Part shown: positions 45,188 to 59,403 of the stretch, piece by piece
Layout: every line of letters begins with the position of its first letter
Position numbering within the stretch: position 1 is the stretch's first letter
Origin: Homalodisca vitripennis
Lineage: Eukaryota; Arthropoda; Insecta; Hemiptera; Cicadellidae
DNA length: 64,000 nucleotides
Direction: 5' to 3'
NCBI RefSeq assembly: GCF_021130785.1
Contig: NC_060213.1
Location: 70,948,001-71,012,000, forward strand
Notes under the pieces: generated by a model
What the model saw: only the letters and a program-made list of their open reading frames with translations
What the model was told of the DNA's origin: nothing
Databases searched by the model: none
Translations under genes and position numbers: made by a program

Positions 45188-48100
45188 AGAAAGGGTGGGG
45201 GTTTCGTAAAGTGAGTGATCCCAAGCAGCTCGCTCTATCGATTGGCCTACCTCTGTTGATGGATGACCCTTTTCGCCGGGTCCAGGGCGCGGCCGATTAA
45301 GAACATTACGCTCTCTGGCCGATATTACATATCATGAGTTGGACTTTTACGCTACCAGCACGGGCCCTTTCCCAAACGACCGGCGACAAACCTGGATGTA
45401 CTATTTCGACTGTTGGGCCCCCAGGACTCGTGTGGACTTTACTTTTCAGCAATCGTTTTGGCAAAGATTACCGAACACTCGGACTTTTAAACTATTTTAA
45501 TACAAAACAGACCACGACCTATTTGCGAGTAGTGAGCGAAAGAGAGATATTGCGAGCTGTTTTCCATCACTAACGTGAAATTTCGATTGTAATCGCCGCC
45601 CGTCCTATTTGAGTCTTTCCCAAGGAGTAAAGAGAGAAAGCGCCCGAATGGCGTGAGCGTCCAATGATCGCTGTCAATGCAGAGCTCTCATGAATGCTAA
45701 ACTTCCGGTTATTCCGGTCCGATGTTTTGCAAACCGATATGCATCCGACAGTGTCGGAGCTTCTGGCAAACTTGCGTAAAAAACCCGTTCGATAGAATTT
45801 TCCTATAAACACCAGTAAAAACGTCTCACATATTGGGGCCCGTATTAAATGTGGCGATTCGTGGGGAAGGGGGGTGTGGGCGTGTAACGGGAGGTTGTGG
45901 GGGGGGGTGGGGGGGGGGTGTCACCCCCTACACAGCCCGAATTCTCTCTCTCCGCCGTTAAAACGGGTTTTCCGAATATATCACTTTTTTACCAAACCCG
46001 ATATGCACCTCCGAGTAAAGGTCTCCCCTTTAGAGGAAAGTTGTGAAAACTACCCCGTAACTTTAAAAATGTCCCTTAAAAATATTAATTCCAACGCCAG
46101 AGATCGGTAACACGGTTTAATTATTCTTGTATTACCAGAAAGCTTTACTTTCCTTCTAAAACCAATTTTATGGTGAGTTTCTCACACAGTTATCAACAAC
46201 CGATAAGAACCTGATAAGAAATTCCAGATTAACTAACCCCGCCTGTAATCTTGGTAAATAAATTTATTTCGAAAAGTCTCCAAAAAAGGTTTTTATTCTT
46301 TTAAGTCCTGCAATATAACAATAATCCATTATCAATAGTATTCATTTTTAATCGAATGTATATATACAAATTTTTGGCAAGTTTTTCTCCGAAGATGTTC
46401 TCATCTCAACAACAACATTTCCCTATTTTCCAATGAAAGATGAGATATTCTAGATTCATTTCAACAGGTAGAGCAGCAATTTACGATTGCACATGGCACG
46501 CGGGCAGAGAGCGAGGAAAGGACAACGCAAAAGAAAAGGGTAAACAGACATAGGAATGGAAGGGGATCAATACCAGTGGCATTTACAACGTTTAATTACA
46601 TAGGAATCTACAAATTGTAGTATTTTACATAATTAGGTAAATTCATATAATTATAAATTTTTTAAAGATTTTTTTAAAAAACGAAATATAGAAAACGTTC
46701 CAATAAATTTAAAATTCTACTTTTAAGATAGATACAATAGTAAAAAAAAAGCAAATATTACTAAAATTTTAGTCCTAGAGTAGAAAAAGTTTTACTTTGT
46801 TCTCTATAACTCCTGTGAAACTAAACCAGTTTATGTAGAGCTTTTGCTACTTGAATTATTACTCTTATATTTAGCTTATGTTTACTAGCTTCGTAGAATC
46901 CCAATATAATTATTATAATACACGTTTCAATACTGTGTAAAAAACCCTTGTATCTCCACTGTTTCCACTCTACTCTATTCGACGTGGAAATCTCAAGGCT
47001 TAACAGAATCCGAGTTGTGATAGTCCTCACGAACCAGTCTGCACTCTTAGTAAAATATAATGTCATCAAATCACTATCAAAACAATTACTCATTTTGAAA
47101 TGTAATAAAGATTACCGAACTTTAAAAAAAGTAATGGTTTTAAATAATAAATAACCCCTTTTTAAAGAATTAAGTACTAAACTAATAATGTTGTTTTAAC
47201 AGTGCATGAAATTAAAAAATTATCTGTATAGATTTAAATATAAGTAGTATTTTTTAGTTCATTTTGAGATCATCGAAGCAGAGCAATAAAGTCTGTCATC
47301 CACAACGGAAACTGAATAAATAGTTGTGAAAGCATTACCGTCATTCAGCAGAGCTAAAAGAACCAAATTAAAAGTTAACGAGAACGTGACCCTCCTTAGC
47401 GTGACGTCACAACTTAGATGCCATCATTTGCTCTTGTCTCTATCCACTGTCTACAAACAATAGCTATGTCAATGGTTAAAGTTGGTACAGGAATGTTTCT
47501 TTAGCCACAAAAATAACATATGCTATTATTTATTATCAAGGTGTTCGTAACTATACGCTTATTAAAATCGATGATCGCTTATCCGTGCAATAAGTAAAAA
47601 TGTTTATTAGAGAGGAAACGAAACAAAACGCGACACATACATTTTGGTCAGATAACAAAACACTTTGTAAATATAAGACAGATTGCACTTTGACCAACAT
47701 AATAATATTACAAGTGATAGTTCGTTGAAGTTGCAACAGTTGCTTTGTCCTTGTCGAGAGTGTTTTTTAATTTTTTTGTTAGAATGAAATAAAATATTTA
47801 GTTTAGTAGTTATTTTACCTTATTTAGGTAATTAACTAATAACGTGTATTTATTAATTCTACTTTGAGCAAGTTTTTAGGAGAGTAAGCCTCAATCGTTC
47901 TGTTTTTTTTTTATTAGATGGACACAAATAAGTGACACTCTGTTATGAGTTAGATGAGTCAAATGCTTATTACAACAGACCATTCTATCTTTTATACAGT
48001 GAGTCAATGCTGTGTATTTATGAAAGACTAACATGCTCTCAAATCAGAGGTGCAAGTAAAATTATTTTCTTTTGCCGTTTCCCTTAAATTAAAATAAAGA
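45188..48100. other. Mixed-composition stretch without a recognisable gene
   Basis: 45200-46100 has higher GC content and G runs (45880-45920). Frames at 45334-45573 and 45570-45812 have no known motifs. 46100-48100 returns to AT-rich composition. A single TGACGTCA lies at 47402. Confidence 0.45.
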
Positions 48101-50338
48101 TACTATAATCACATTAACTCTTCAATAATCTAACGCGAGTTACCTTAACCGGAACTGGACCCCCATTAGAAACCGAATAGATACACTTCCCTTACACTTC
48201 AAACCGTATCAAACACCCAACCCAATCCCCACCCAAGGCCGTTTGGCGAGCACTACCTCCCGTATGTCCCAGAAACTAACCAAAAAGATTACACAACCTG
48301 CCAACAATTGGATAACCTAACCGCTCCCACCACTGCTGTAAAACTAACACTCCTTAACACTGCTTAAACATGAACTTACAAAAAAAACAAAACTAGCTAA
48401 ACTAAACTCACTCAAAACAAAGGATAAACTGCTTCAGAATGAAATTATTTTTCCGCCCAACCAAAGCTTTATTCCAACACCCGAATGGAGGGGCTGTGAA
48501 GTAGAAGAACTTTGGCCTTGAATATGCTATATTGTTTAAGACAAGACGGAGCACACCACTCGGGAAAAATAAAAAGCGGGTAATGTTTGGCATGAACGCT
48601 TTTTACAATATTACCGAACGCAGCACAGAAAGAGGCCGAGAGGACATCTTAATTTAAACCAGAAGCCATTTTTTCCTCAATTCCGATATAATAGTAAACA
48701 AACATCCTCTCGATAAGTGTGATGGTCGTTATTACTTAAATAAGTGATCGTGGACAAATGTAACTCTCGGGCAATCAGGCAAAGTTAACCTCCTTTTACC
48801 TACTGTCCTCCAATCGCTAAATTACCATGATAACCCTAACCCAAGTAGATCAGCAAACAAACCAGAAACCGTAACAAGCCCCCAGCCCTTATAGACCTTG
48901 TCAGTACCACATGCCGATAACCACCTAAACCCAATATAAGTCCCTTAAGGATTCCTTTCACGATCATCACTCCACTTACGACCTGGACCCCAAGTTAGTG
49001 TGATGCCACCTAATTGTATGAAGTCCCCCCAACCCAATGATAGCGCAAATCTATACTCCCTATATTTTCCACTCCTTAAGACAACCAGAAACCACCCCTC
49101 CCCCCCCCTCTTATCACCCCCCACCCCACCGCGCCCCCCCACCTTAAATCAATTAAACCACCCCCACTTCAATTCCATAACATATGGGCCACGATTATTA
49201 TGGAATTTACATCTCCCCTCTATAGCGGAACCACACCTCCCCAACACCCTAGGTCGGCGGTGCGGGGCCTGTCGCTGCTACACCCCCGACTATATAACAC
49301 ACCCAACAGTTACAGGAACGCATACATACTAAGCTAACCAGCACAAACTGGCTGTTCAGACCTTGTCCTCCTTCTTATCTGAGAGTTACGGGACCTACGA
49401 TAACGGGGAATATAAAGTTTACTTATTAATGGTTATATTCCAATAAAATATACCGCCCCATAGCCCCCCCCCGCTAAATACCAATAAAAATCTAAGAAGA
49501 AAACCTTTAGGCTGAAACGATAGGCCCTAAAAATGAAAAATTTAGTAAGAAGAATTTCAGTAAAATGTTAATATACTTATTAAGGGAAAAAAAAAAAATG
49601 TAGAAAAAATAAACTAAGATAAGGAGAGAAAGTAAATGTAAAAAACAAATAGGCCCACACACGAACAAGGCTTACCAATAGTACAGCGACACAACGCTCA
49701 CAAACAACAGACAAATACATAACGACCCACTTTCATAGACGGGTTGACACCGGCTACCCCCCGCCTCACGCCGCGCACACCCCCGAACCCTGCGGTCCGC
49801 GGGCACCACCTCCCCTCACGGGGTTTGTGGACCCACAACCACACTGCATAAACATCCTCCCCACACACGATCCCACCGCCTACCGACGGCACCCCCATGC
49901 CAAAGAATTGACTTCTCCCCTTCTTCTCAAGGACTTAGAAAGCATGTCCAAGCCACTTACCTTGATACATGGTCAGCCCATCTTATTGCATTATATCACA
50001 TCAAGCCCGCGGGTGCGCCCCCCCCCGCCCGTCATGTCAAGGCAGCAAATAGCAGCGTTGTTAAACTAAATACTTATCCCTACATACTAATTCTTACCAA
50101 AATATGCAAGTTATATATGTTCAGTTTAAGTAAGATTATATTATATTAAATTTGGCACATGGGGTGTTAACATCTTCCTACCGTATCTTTGTATTTTTAG
50201 GTTTTTTTTCATAATTCATGTATTCTGCTATTTCCCTGTCTTCTGTTTTCGCTGCCATCAAGGGTACTACTTTCAACAAGACCAATGTAAAAATAACGGT
50301 GGGGAAGGGTGGGGTAGTTGAAAACGGGTTCGGATGCA

Positions 50339-50397
50339 GGGGGGTGGGCAGGACGGCATGGGGGGGGGGGGGTGGTGGGGGGGTGGGGGGGGGGGGT
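50339..50397. repeat. G-rich low-complexity tract
   Basis: Mostly G with isolated T, C and A. Several runs of four or more G could form a quadruplex if the sequence is real. Confidence 0.85.
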
Positions 50398-50849
50398 GCA
50401 CGTGAGCCAAGGGGGGGTTTGCTCTACAAACACTAAACAACATCAAATACCCCGGACATCACTCATAGAGGAGGAGTCAAATGCGGAACAATCATATAAA
50501 AATCTTCGTCAACTCACGTGCGAAATAGAAAATAAAAACTGCGTTGTTGTGTCGTATGGTAGAATGAAGGGGCTCTCGCGAAGACAAAGCTCTTTCCGTG
50601 TAAAACCTCCTAAGTAGCACATCAGTTATTTAGTTTCAAAGGCAGGCAGAACGACAGACTCGCATGGAAAACTGACGCGGAGAGAAAGGGCGGGAAAAAC
50701 GAAATTTCATGATCTGTAAAAAAGCGAAGGGCTAACAAAATTACAGTTAGTGTTTACAACAGATTATTTGCGTACACAAGAATAATAAGAGATTGTACAA
50801 TAAAAACTAGGAAAGTCACGTAATATAAAAATCAAAATAGTGTGACTTG

Positions 50850-50897
50850 TTTTTTTTTTTTTGTTTTATTTTTTTATTTTTTTTTTTTTCTTTTTTC
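50850..50897. repeat. T-rich tract
   Basis: About 48 bases of near-pure T with single G, A or C interruptions. Confidence 0.9.
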
Positions 50898-52149
50898 GGG
50901 TAACTTAAACGCGTTGCTACCTTTCTTGTAAAATATATTGTTTATCCATGTACGCCTTACTGAAATCTACCTGAGCCCCTCGGGGCGGGGCGCGGTTTAT
51001 TTGCGTTTTTTTTCATTGGCACAGTAGAAAGAAATTTAGATAGATAACAACCCTAGTACAGTGTGGTAAGGTTCGTTTTCCATTCACCAAGATTAATGTG
51101 ACAGACCACATGCAGACTGTTGTAAATGCTCAGGACAACCATGATACCATTACATAACGCCCATGATTAGAGTTAGTAACCAAAACTGTATCAAACCAAA
51201 CTTTTGGAAAGGGACCACAACACGTAAATCTACGCTATGGATTGAACATCAAGAGAGAGTTGTATATTATGTACACCACTAGCCCACAATTCGGCCCACC
51301 GCCCAGTCTTACAAACCATATTGAAAATAGACTACCTCCACAAAACCAGCCACCACTATATCAGGGCCCCTCGTTCCACTAACTACAACTACTTACGTGA
51401 GCCCTCCCTCCGCTCTGACCATTCCCGATAAGGTAAGCGCCCCCCCCCCCGTCCCCCGCCCATGCCCCCCCCAGGCCATGCCTGTCACGTGAGCGCACGC
51501 GCGGCGCATCTAGAGGTAAAAAAACAAAACCATCTCTTTGCTTCCATTAAAATGGTTGAGGGTAATTACTCCTCCAGACAGGAGGGCGTATATAAAACAC
51601 ATACATATAACCCTATACCAAAACCACACAAACACAACAAATCAAGACCGCCTGATATGAACTACAGGGGTCTAGCCCCCGACCGTAGATCTAAACAATT
51701 TTATCTCGTCTCAACGGAAGCTATTCCAATAAGTGCGTAAGCCTTATTAATTTAAAGTAGTATGATATAAGATAAATCAAGAGGACAGAATTCTAATAAT
51801 GTTTTTACTAGCATAATTGAAAACTCATTCCACACACTATAAAACGAATTTTGGATTAACGCATCTCTCTGTCTAAAAAAAGCAAAAAAAAAGAAAGAAA
51901 ACTTGTACTGCAAACACCCTGACTACTTACTCTACTACTGCACTACACCCGCAGATGTATTATGAGGAGTGGTACAATTATTTAAAAACGGCAGCTTCGC
52001 ATGTAAAACAACAATATTTTCATGTTAAAAACTTCCTTAATTCTCTTGGTTTTCTAACGAGAGAAATATTTGCTTTGCTTTGTGAGACTTGGGGAGTGGA
52101 CGGACGGGGGTGCCGGCGGAACGAGGGACGGGTGAGACATAAACTCAAA

Positions 52150-52172
52150 TTTGGCAGACACTTTGAGTACAG
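52150..52172 (+). repeat. 23-bp sequence shared with 20387-20409
   Basis: Identical to the other copy, in the same orientation, with unrelated flanks. Confidence 0.5.
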
Positions 52173-54711
52173 GAAAATTACGTTCCTTGGCAGGGAAGAA
52201 CTTCTTTAAAGGAAGAGTTGATTTATTCCACCCTATTCTTTCTTCCCCCACTACCAGGGAAGTGGCCAAACAACAAAACAAGCGGAGGGAGGTGACAACC
52301 AAGCGCAGGAACAGGCAGGCGCAACAAAAGCGGCTGCAAGCTCAGAGGAGAGTATTGGCCATTTTGCCTGTACTGTACATATTGCGGGTGAAGTGGGGGG
52401 TGTGGTAGGAGGAGTACCTTTAGGATCTAATATGGATTCAATATAGGATGCACGGGAATTTGGTACCCTTTATGATCCAGACTCTCCGGGGTGGTATGGG
52501 GTTGGGGCAGGGTCGAGCGATTGGCCACCACACGCCCCCCCACCCGCCCACCACAAGAAAGAAAAAATCAAATACCACCCATCACGTCGGGCAGGACCCC
52601 AAGCACAAAAACGTCCAAGACGGCCCCAACACCCATATTGTGCCCTAAGCACAAAGAAACCCGCCCCAGCCACCAGGGGGAACCTAGACCCTAAAATATG
52701 GGTGTGAGGCGTGTGTGACGAGTGTCCGCATCACCTGTATACCCGAGTATGTTTTGCATTCTGCCCCCTTTCCAGCACCAGGAGCCGCCGCCCTTGACAG
52801 CCTCGTCACATCCCGCCCTGCCGCAGATCCCCCCCCCACGCACTCTCTGGTGCCTCCCGCTCACATTGCCTCCCCCCATGCCTCTATCCATCAATCGCGG
52901 GTAGTCGTCAAGTATCCTACTAAATGCCGCTCGAAGATCCCACATTCATGAAACATGCACCATGGCCCCATTTATCAACATATAAATAGCTGTCTGGCCA
53001 TTAGAAGGAATTTCATTATAGTCATATCCTGGTCAAAGACTTTTTCCGTTTTCGGTATCTATGTGTGCTGGTTGACTAATATGTCTTTTTTTTTTTTTGA
53101 AGAGAATTTTCAAACAAACAAAGCAAAGAATAAGTTTTATAAAGTTAGAGTTTGGTATGGTTGCTGAATTAGTTTTCTTCTTGTTTTTCTGTATTACCTT
53201 TTCGATAAAACTATCAGATATTTACTAAATATTTATATGTCTGACTGTGTATTTTATTTAGTGCTTTTAAATCTAGAAACGAACCACCCGCCCCTGTTGA
53301 TAGGTGTCTTGATTTGGTGGGGACTGAGTACCATAGTCTGTAAAAATGTAAATTCGGAGTCCTATAATGGGCCTTAATATTTTATAAATATTTGGATTTG
53401 CAAGATTTTTCCTGATGATATCCCCCTAACTTTATTCATAATTGTATGCATTATAGAATTTTTTTCTTTTTTACCTTTCCAATATTCACCAACCCAATCC
53501 ACTCAAACATGAGGGGAACATTAATAAATCTTCAGATCATTGTATTCTATTCTTGTTCTTTGCGCATCTCTGGCAAAACGCCTATTTATTGGAAAAGACG
53601 AACGACGAACTATATTTTGTAAACGACCTTTTTGATTTTTTGGAAACCAATACACCTTTAAAATATAAAAAATAACTTTTTTTATTAATGATATAACCAT
53701 GATTAAATAATATTTTTTTAAGAAACAATAAAAATGAGCATCCTCCCCCAATGAATCCCCCGCATGATCCGCATCCCCAGACAAAAATAATCCGCAGCCA
53801 TCCCCACGAAATCCCACCCTCCAACTGTTATTTTGATAATATTTTAAATTTAATGATTAGTATATTTTTTCTTTTTTTTTTTAATTTTTTTTTACATAAA
53901 ACAATTTTCTTTCCCCAGTAATAGTTACTAATAGTAAAAGTATATTGCAAAACTCTCAAAGACGTTTTTTTAAATTATTTGTTATTATATTAAATTAATT
54001 ATTATAAGGGGGAGATTGTTTGGGCTGTGTTTTATATTTAAGGAGTAAACAAACACACATGTTGGTCAAAAAGAGGGAAATCGCGCACCGCAAGTTGAGC
54101 GGCGCGTAGTATATTGCATAACATCCAAGTGTTTTTATCAAATCAAATAAGGCGACTTACGTTTTAGCTCACCACTACCAAACTATATAAAAAAAACCAT
54201 ACGTAAACATCTTTAAAGTTTGAGATTAAAACAAATTTCTACTGGGAGATTTGTCTTAGAGCGATATCGGGGGGGGGCGCCTTCTCATGAGGTATTTCAT
54301 TGTATCGAATATAATATATAGAGTTTACCGTGACTACCATGTATTGTTGGAAAATGGAATATATATATTTTATATTATCTTTCCCTGCGTGCGGCATCTG
54401 TTTCCACACCGGAAATTTTTCTCCTTACAGACAGCCAACAGAATGTTAACACACACACACACCCCCTACCGACACGCACCATTCCTTATAACTTAGGAGC
54501 CTTCTTCAAAATACCCACAAACCCTCCATAACTACAACCCCACACCCCAACCTAGCGTATCCGAAGCCCAAACTATATCCCCTAGACCCCGCCCCACAAC
54601 TCTTCCTAACAGGGCTGAAAAACCACAGCCCCCCCTGCCTCCTGGGTCCTAGTACGCCCGCGCGCGGCTAATTCCGAGTAACGCACACCCGCGCGGCTAC
54701 AAACGACAATC

Positions 54712-55340
54712 ACCCAATCCCCACCAACCCCAAATCACCCCCCCCATAACCCCCCAACACACCCAACCCCCCTCAGCTCCCCCCCCCTGATCCGGCGTCC
54801 CCCCCCCCCCGTCCGGCCCTGTGTCCCATAGTCCCGACAACCACACCCCCGTGGTGTGCCCCGCCACTACCTCCCGTCAATCCCCAACCGCAAGAGGGTA
54901 GGCGGCAAAACGACCACAGCTTGTCTCGTCATCCTACCCAACCAGCGCTCCCTGCGGCCCAACCCAACTTCCCTCCGTTGCCCCCCCGCCCCCAACCCCC
55001 CCCCCCAGGACCGCACTCCGTCACGCGACTGCAACCTCACCGCCGCCAGCTGGAGTCAACCCCCACAACAATAACCCAACCCACCCCCGCCCCCGCATCC
55101 CGCCCCCGCCTCTCCCAACCCCACGCGCACCCCCCCACCCGCTAGGCTTGGCCGTATAAAAACCCCTCCCAAAACGCTCTGCGTTTACCGTGCCGGGGCC
55201 CCCACCCCCCGCCCCCGGGGAGCACCGACCCACAGCGCCAACGAACGCACCCCCCCACCTCACGTGGGCCCCGGCTGGCCCCCCCCCCGCACCCGCCCCC
55301 CACCCCGACGGCCTGCCCCCCTCACCCTCCCCCCGCCCCC
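54712..55340. repeat. C-rich low-complexity stretch
   Basis: Dominated by C on the plus strand, with many CCCCC runs and few G or T. No coding is supported despite several proline-rich frames. Confidence 0.7.
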
Positions 55341-56830
55341 CCTTATTAACCCCCGGAGGGGTTGACCAGCGGCATACTGCTACCCCTATCCCCCTGAAAA
55401 GACGATACTTCTATCATACTATTCACACAGGTAAATCATAACACACCTCAAAAACCTTACCCAACGACACACACAAAAATAAAACACAAAGGACACGACA
55501 AAACCCCCACCCGCCCCCCGGCCTAGAGAAGCAACCAGACGGTGAATCCATGATGAAAAAAAAAGGGCACTAATATCGCTCCCACAGTAAACCTCGAAGG
55601 CCAACATGTACTCTCATAACATCCTACATTGTGAAGTGTTAACCCCCGACGCACACCACCCTCCCTCCTGTGACTACACACGCACCCTGTCGGACAGGTC
55701 TCATTTTAATTATCAACAAAGATTCCAGTCTCCACGTATAGGTACCCCGCATCACGAAACCTCGTTATACCGCTTTTGGGGCCAACTTCTGATGCACCTC
55801 AGTACTGCACTGAATTCCGCCAGGGATTATTTTCTATTTCTCCTCAAAAGCAACTTACACACACTATGTCGCATTTAACCCCGCGCGTTTCACTTACCTT
55901 TCTGGTTCTTCTTCTTTCTCCCTGTCTTTCTAATCTTTTCTGCCCCTCTTCTTCCGTATTCTTCATCTTTCTAGTACTCGAAAAGTGATCAGGGTGTGTA
56001 TGTGTGTGTGGGGGGGGGGGCTATAGGCGAAACGTTGAGTAGTGTAACTGATTGTGTGGGATGATTAAGACTTTTCTTTCCTTTCCTTATTGGGCACAGG
56101 CTCGTTAAGAATTAGGACGCAACTGACCACACCCAGATCTATATCTTACAATAGTAAAACCTGATACTTACGTCTTACGAACCCAAAAACATTAATATAA
56201 AAAACGTCAAAACTACCTTGGTAAGAACCCGTATGAGGTTGCTCACGTCTACACACCGAAGGTAAAGTGAAAACACAAAGTGTGAAAGACTGTCATCGAA
56301 ACTTACATTTATGATGTGTTGGAGTTATGTCTACTTCCAAGGAGAATTTGTTTCCCTTACTGGTTTAAAAAGCGTGAAAACCCTCAAAAAGGGTGGATTA
56401 CAGCCGAGTTTCCCTTCCCAGTTGGTGGCACCGTGAGATACAATAAATCTGAGATCGTCTAAATTGTCTTTTGCTCTTCTGCGCCGTTTCTATTATCTTC
56501 CTCTCCTTGGGTCTTATTTTATTACGGGGCTGTGTGTGTGAGAACTGTCTTATCGGTCTGCGGCCGCCTTTTTCATTTATCAACAAAGGTAAAACTATGA
56601 AAATTAAGAAATGTCGGGCCCTTGAAAACGGACAATTGCTTTTCCTTCCCCCTCGTTGCTTGGGGGGGGGGGGGAGGGGGGACAAAAACAAATGGAGTTG
56701 GGTGAAAAAAACCCTGCGGCGCGTGGGTCTGAAAAAAACGTGGTCACAATCCCCCGGAACAAATTATATCTTTAAATCTTATCATCGTGAAATCATTGAG
56801 GCGAATTCGAGTCCTTCGTTCTCTACACAA

Positions 56831-59367
56831 TGATTACATTAAACTTTTTATTACCTAAATGTAAAATGCACACTATTCTTGATCTATGAACGAGCGCCTA
56901 CTCTATTTCGTAAGAGCGCTTTTGTTAACTCTTATCGGTGTAAACGTTTCAAACGTTTTCTTCTTTCTTGTGAATTATGGTGTTCCATTCCAACGCGTAA
57001 ATGCTAAAGCTTAACCATAGAATGGAACTCTACCTACCACTCAGCGTAACGGTCAGGATCAGAATAAACTACTCCTGCAAGCCAAGCTCTGCCTCCTCTT
57101 CACCTCTCTCGCTCACCTCCACCATGATGGAGGGGTGGCAGCCCTTTTACCGGCCAACAAGTAGCTGCCCTTAAAAATCTCGTTGTGAGTATTTTCATGT
57201 CCACGGTGGTCGTTCTGCTGATTTGTCAACATTTTCCGATAACTTCAAATCTACATACAGTATTTCCTAGAATAATACAATTAAGTGATCCTTGGATGAA
57301 AAAGTAACAATTTAAACAAATGTGTTTACATTAGCTACCAATCAATAAATTTTCGGTATTTATTTTAAACCAACACAATTTATTAAAATTTAACTGCTGA
57401 AGCACTTTAGATGGTTTTTCACTTCGGAGAACAGTTTTTCCTTAACATAAATCTCCCTACATTTATTACAAATAACAATGGCATGTAACTCATAGTTATA
57501 GTCATTCATGGCATATAGTTCTCTTCATAGTTCTTTTTTGTTTGTTCCAAATAGAGCATTCAATTTTGATTCAATTTGGGTAAATTCAAAACACGTCAAA
57601 ATAGTGAATAGCTATTACTTTATTGCCCTCTAACACTTTACAAGTGATGAAATTATTTTGGAAAATTTCTTGGTAAGATTTGAATTTGGTCATTCTATTA
57701 GCACACAATATAGATTTTCTTAACATTTATAGACGCATTTTTCTCTGAGAAAGAAATGAATAGTCAGCCACTAATATTTTGTTTTAGATTGAATGCAAGA
57801 TTTCAAATGGGATGTATATAAGAAATTATACTTTTATGTTCATTTCATATTTTCATTATATTTACACACTTAAATCTGAAACTTTAGACACGTAAATAAA
57901 TGTTTAATAAGTGTCAGATAAGTGTGTTCTGATGGTCGATGTGAAGTTCATCAAGATAGAAACAATCTGTAAAAAAAAAACTGTCTCATTTCCACGTTAA
58001 CCTAAATCTACACGGATGGGAATTGATGTATTTTATAATAAATTTATTTATTAATTATTGTCAAGAAAACCCAGGTTTTGTGCTTATAAAGGAAAAATTG
58101 GTCCTCGACTTCTAGAGTGTTACTTATTTCTGTGATACTCAGAAGTATCGGGTCATTGCACCAAATGTGAAGTTATTCAATAATCCAATTCAACTATCAC
58201 TGCCAACGCTCAGTCACCATTTAAATAAGGCAGTAGCGCAATTTTATAGTTAAACTTTATTCCATTCAACTACACAATGATATATTATAGCATAATTAAT
58301 TAAGTAAAAGAAATTAAAGTGATATGCAAGTGTATTATAAAGAGGTCTCCATTACTTTGAGCAACCATAAACCTAAGAATGGTAAATAATTAGATCGATA
58401 AACGCTAGACAGTTTTCATTTAAATCCATATATCCATACTGGTAGTTTATCCACGGCTTTGAACGTGAAATATTAAAACCTATTGAATAACATAAACATC
58501 ATAGACACTTAATTCTTAATGTCTCAATAAACACTCCTTGAAAATCGGTAATGGTCACAGGAAGATATTCTTGACTCCAGATCCGATTCAGAATAAACCC
58601 CAATTTATAAGTATTTATATCTGCACATTTTAAAATTATGCAATATCAGGAAGTTGAAGACAGTGATGGGTAAGGTGAGTAAGGTGAGTGAGTTAGTGAT
58701 GGTTTCGGCTTTTATACACAGATATATCAGGACTGTAAATTCCTTAGCAGAGAGACGATACTATAAATGAAACTTTACTGTGGACGGTATAAAGGCTTTT
58801 GATAATTGTGTTTTGGATAATTTTACTTTACGACCACTTTTGTGATAGATTTCTAGATAATGAAAGTCAATTTTTAATTTATCTCTTCGAAAACACAACA
58901 TTTATGCAAAGGAAAAGGTAAAACTATTCTGTATTTGGCATGAATTAATATATATTGATAGACATGGTAATGTTTCTATTATTTGTTTTTGTGTATAATT
59001 AGATATTTTGTGACATAAGGTTCATTCTTGAAAGGTTATTTTATCTTCAAAGCATTATTCTATTTTGGCTATAAATTATTTTTTAGCAGGGTATAAATGT
59101 CTACTTCATTTCTAATTTCGTATTGCTAGCGCAAATTTTGATTTTGAACATATTGTTGTTTATGTATGTCAATTACATTACCCATAATAAAGAATACCCA
59201 TATATTCTGTAGCAATTTTTTAACCAGTACATTATTATAGACTTGTCCATTAAACCATATTAAGGATGCAAATAATCCTAGACCCTGCACTGAACTAAAA
59301 CAAATAAAATTTCACACCGCGGGTATTTATGGTGTTTGATTTCGCTCTAAATTTGGATTTTTTTAGG
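56831..59367. other. AT-rich stretch without a gene
   Basis: Normal AT-rich composition returns. No frame with family features was found. Confidence 0.55.
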
Positions 59368-59378
59368 TGGATCCGATT
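59368..59378. repeat. Left 11-bp target duplication of RNase H LINE
   Basis: TGGATCCGATT, identical to 60507-60517. Confidence 0.85.
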
Positions 59379-59403
59379 TTTTTTTTTTTTTTTTTTTTTT
59401 TTT
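59377..59403 (-). repeat. Poly(A) tail of RNase H LINE
   Basis: 27 T on the plus strand, which is A on the element strand, directly against the target duplication. Confidence 0.9.

Larger units (their letters stand above)
48101..56830. other. Compositionally anomalous region rich in C or G runs
   Basis: Composition changes sharply. Much of 48100-49500 and 54480-55600 has C far in excess of G on the plus strand, while 50280-50420 is G-rich. Runs of 6-12 identical bases are frequent. The many overlapping proline- or glycine-rich frames (49000-49332, 50318-50617, 54856-55441 and others) have no family features. I see no gene. The pattern suggests low-quality consensus or gap-filled sequence rather than a real GC-rich island. 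Confidence 0.55.

Noticed and set aside
44799..45224. 141-codon glycine-rich frame and its proline-rich opposite at 45012-45209
   Set aside because: Created by the C15A repeat; no homology-like content outside it.
49000..49332. 110-codon proline-rich frame
   Set aside because: C-rich, skewed region with overlapping frames on both strands and no motif.
54856..55441. Several overlapping proline/alanine-rich frames
   Set aside because: All follow from C-run composition; no start context, no family features.
56471..56833. 120-codon plus-strand frame
   Set aside because: Overlaps an opposite frame and a G run; the sequence resembles no protein family I know.
57124..57160. ATGATGG in a strong Kozak-like context (CACCATGATGG)
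   Set aside because: The frame has only 16 codons; the context alone is not evidence.
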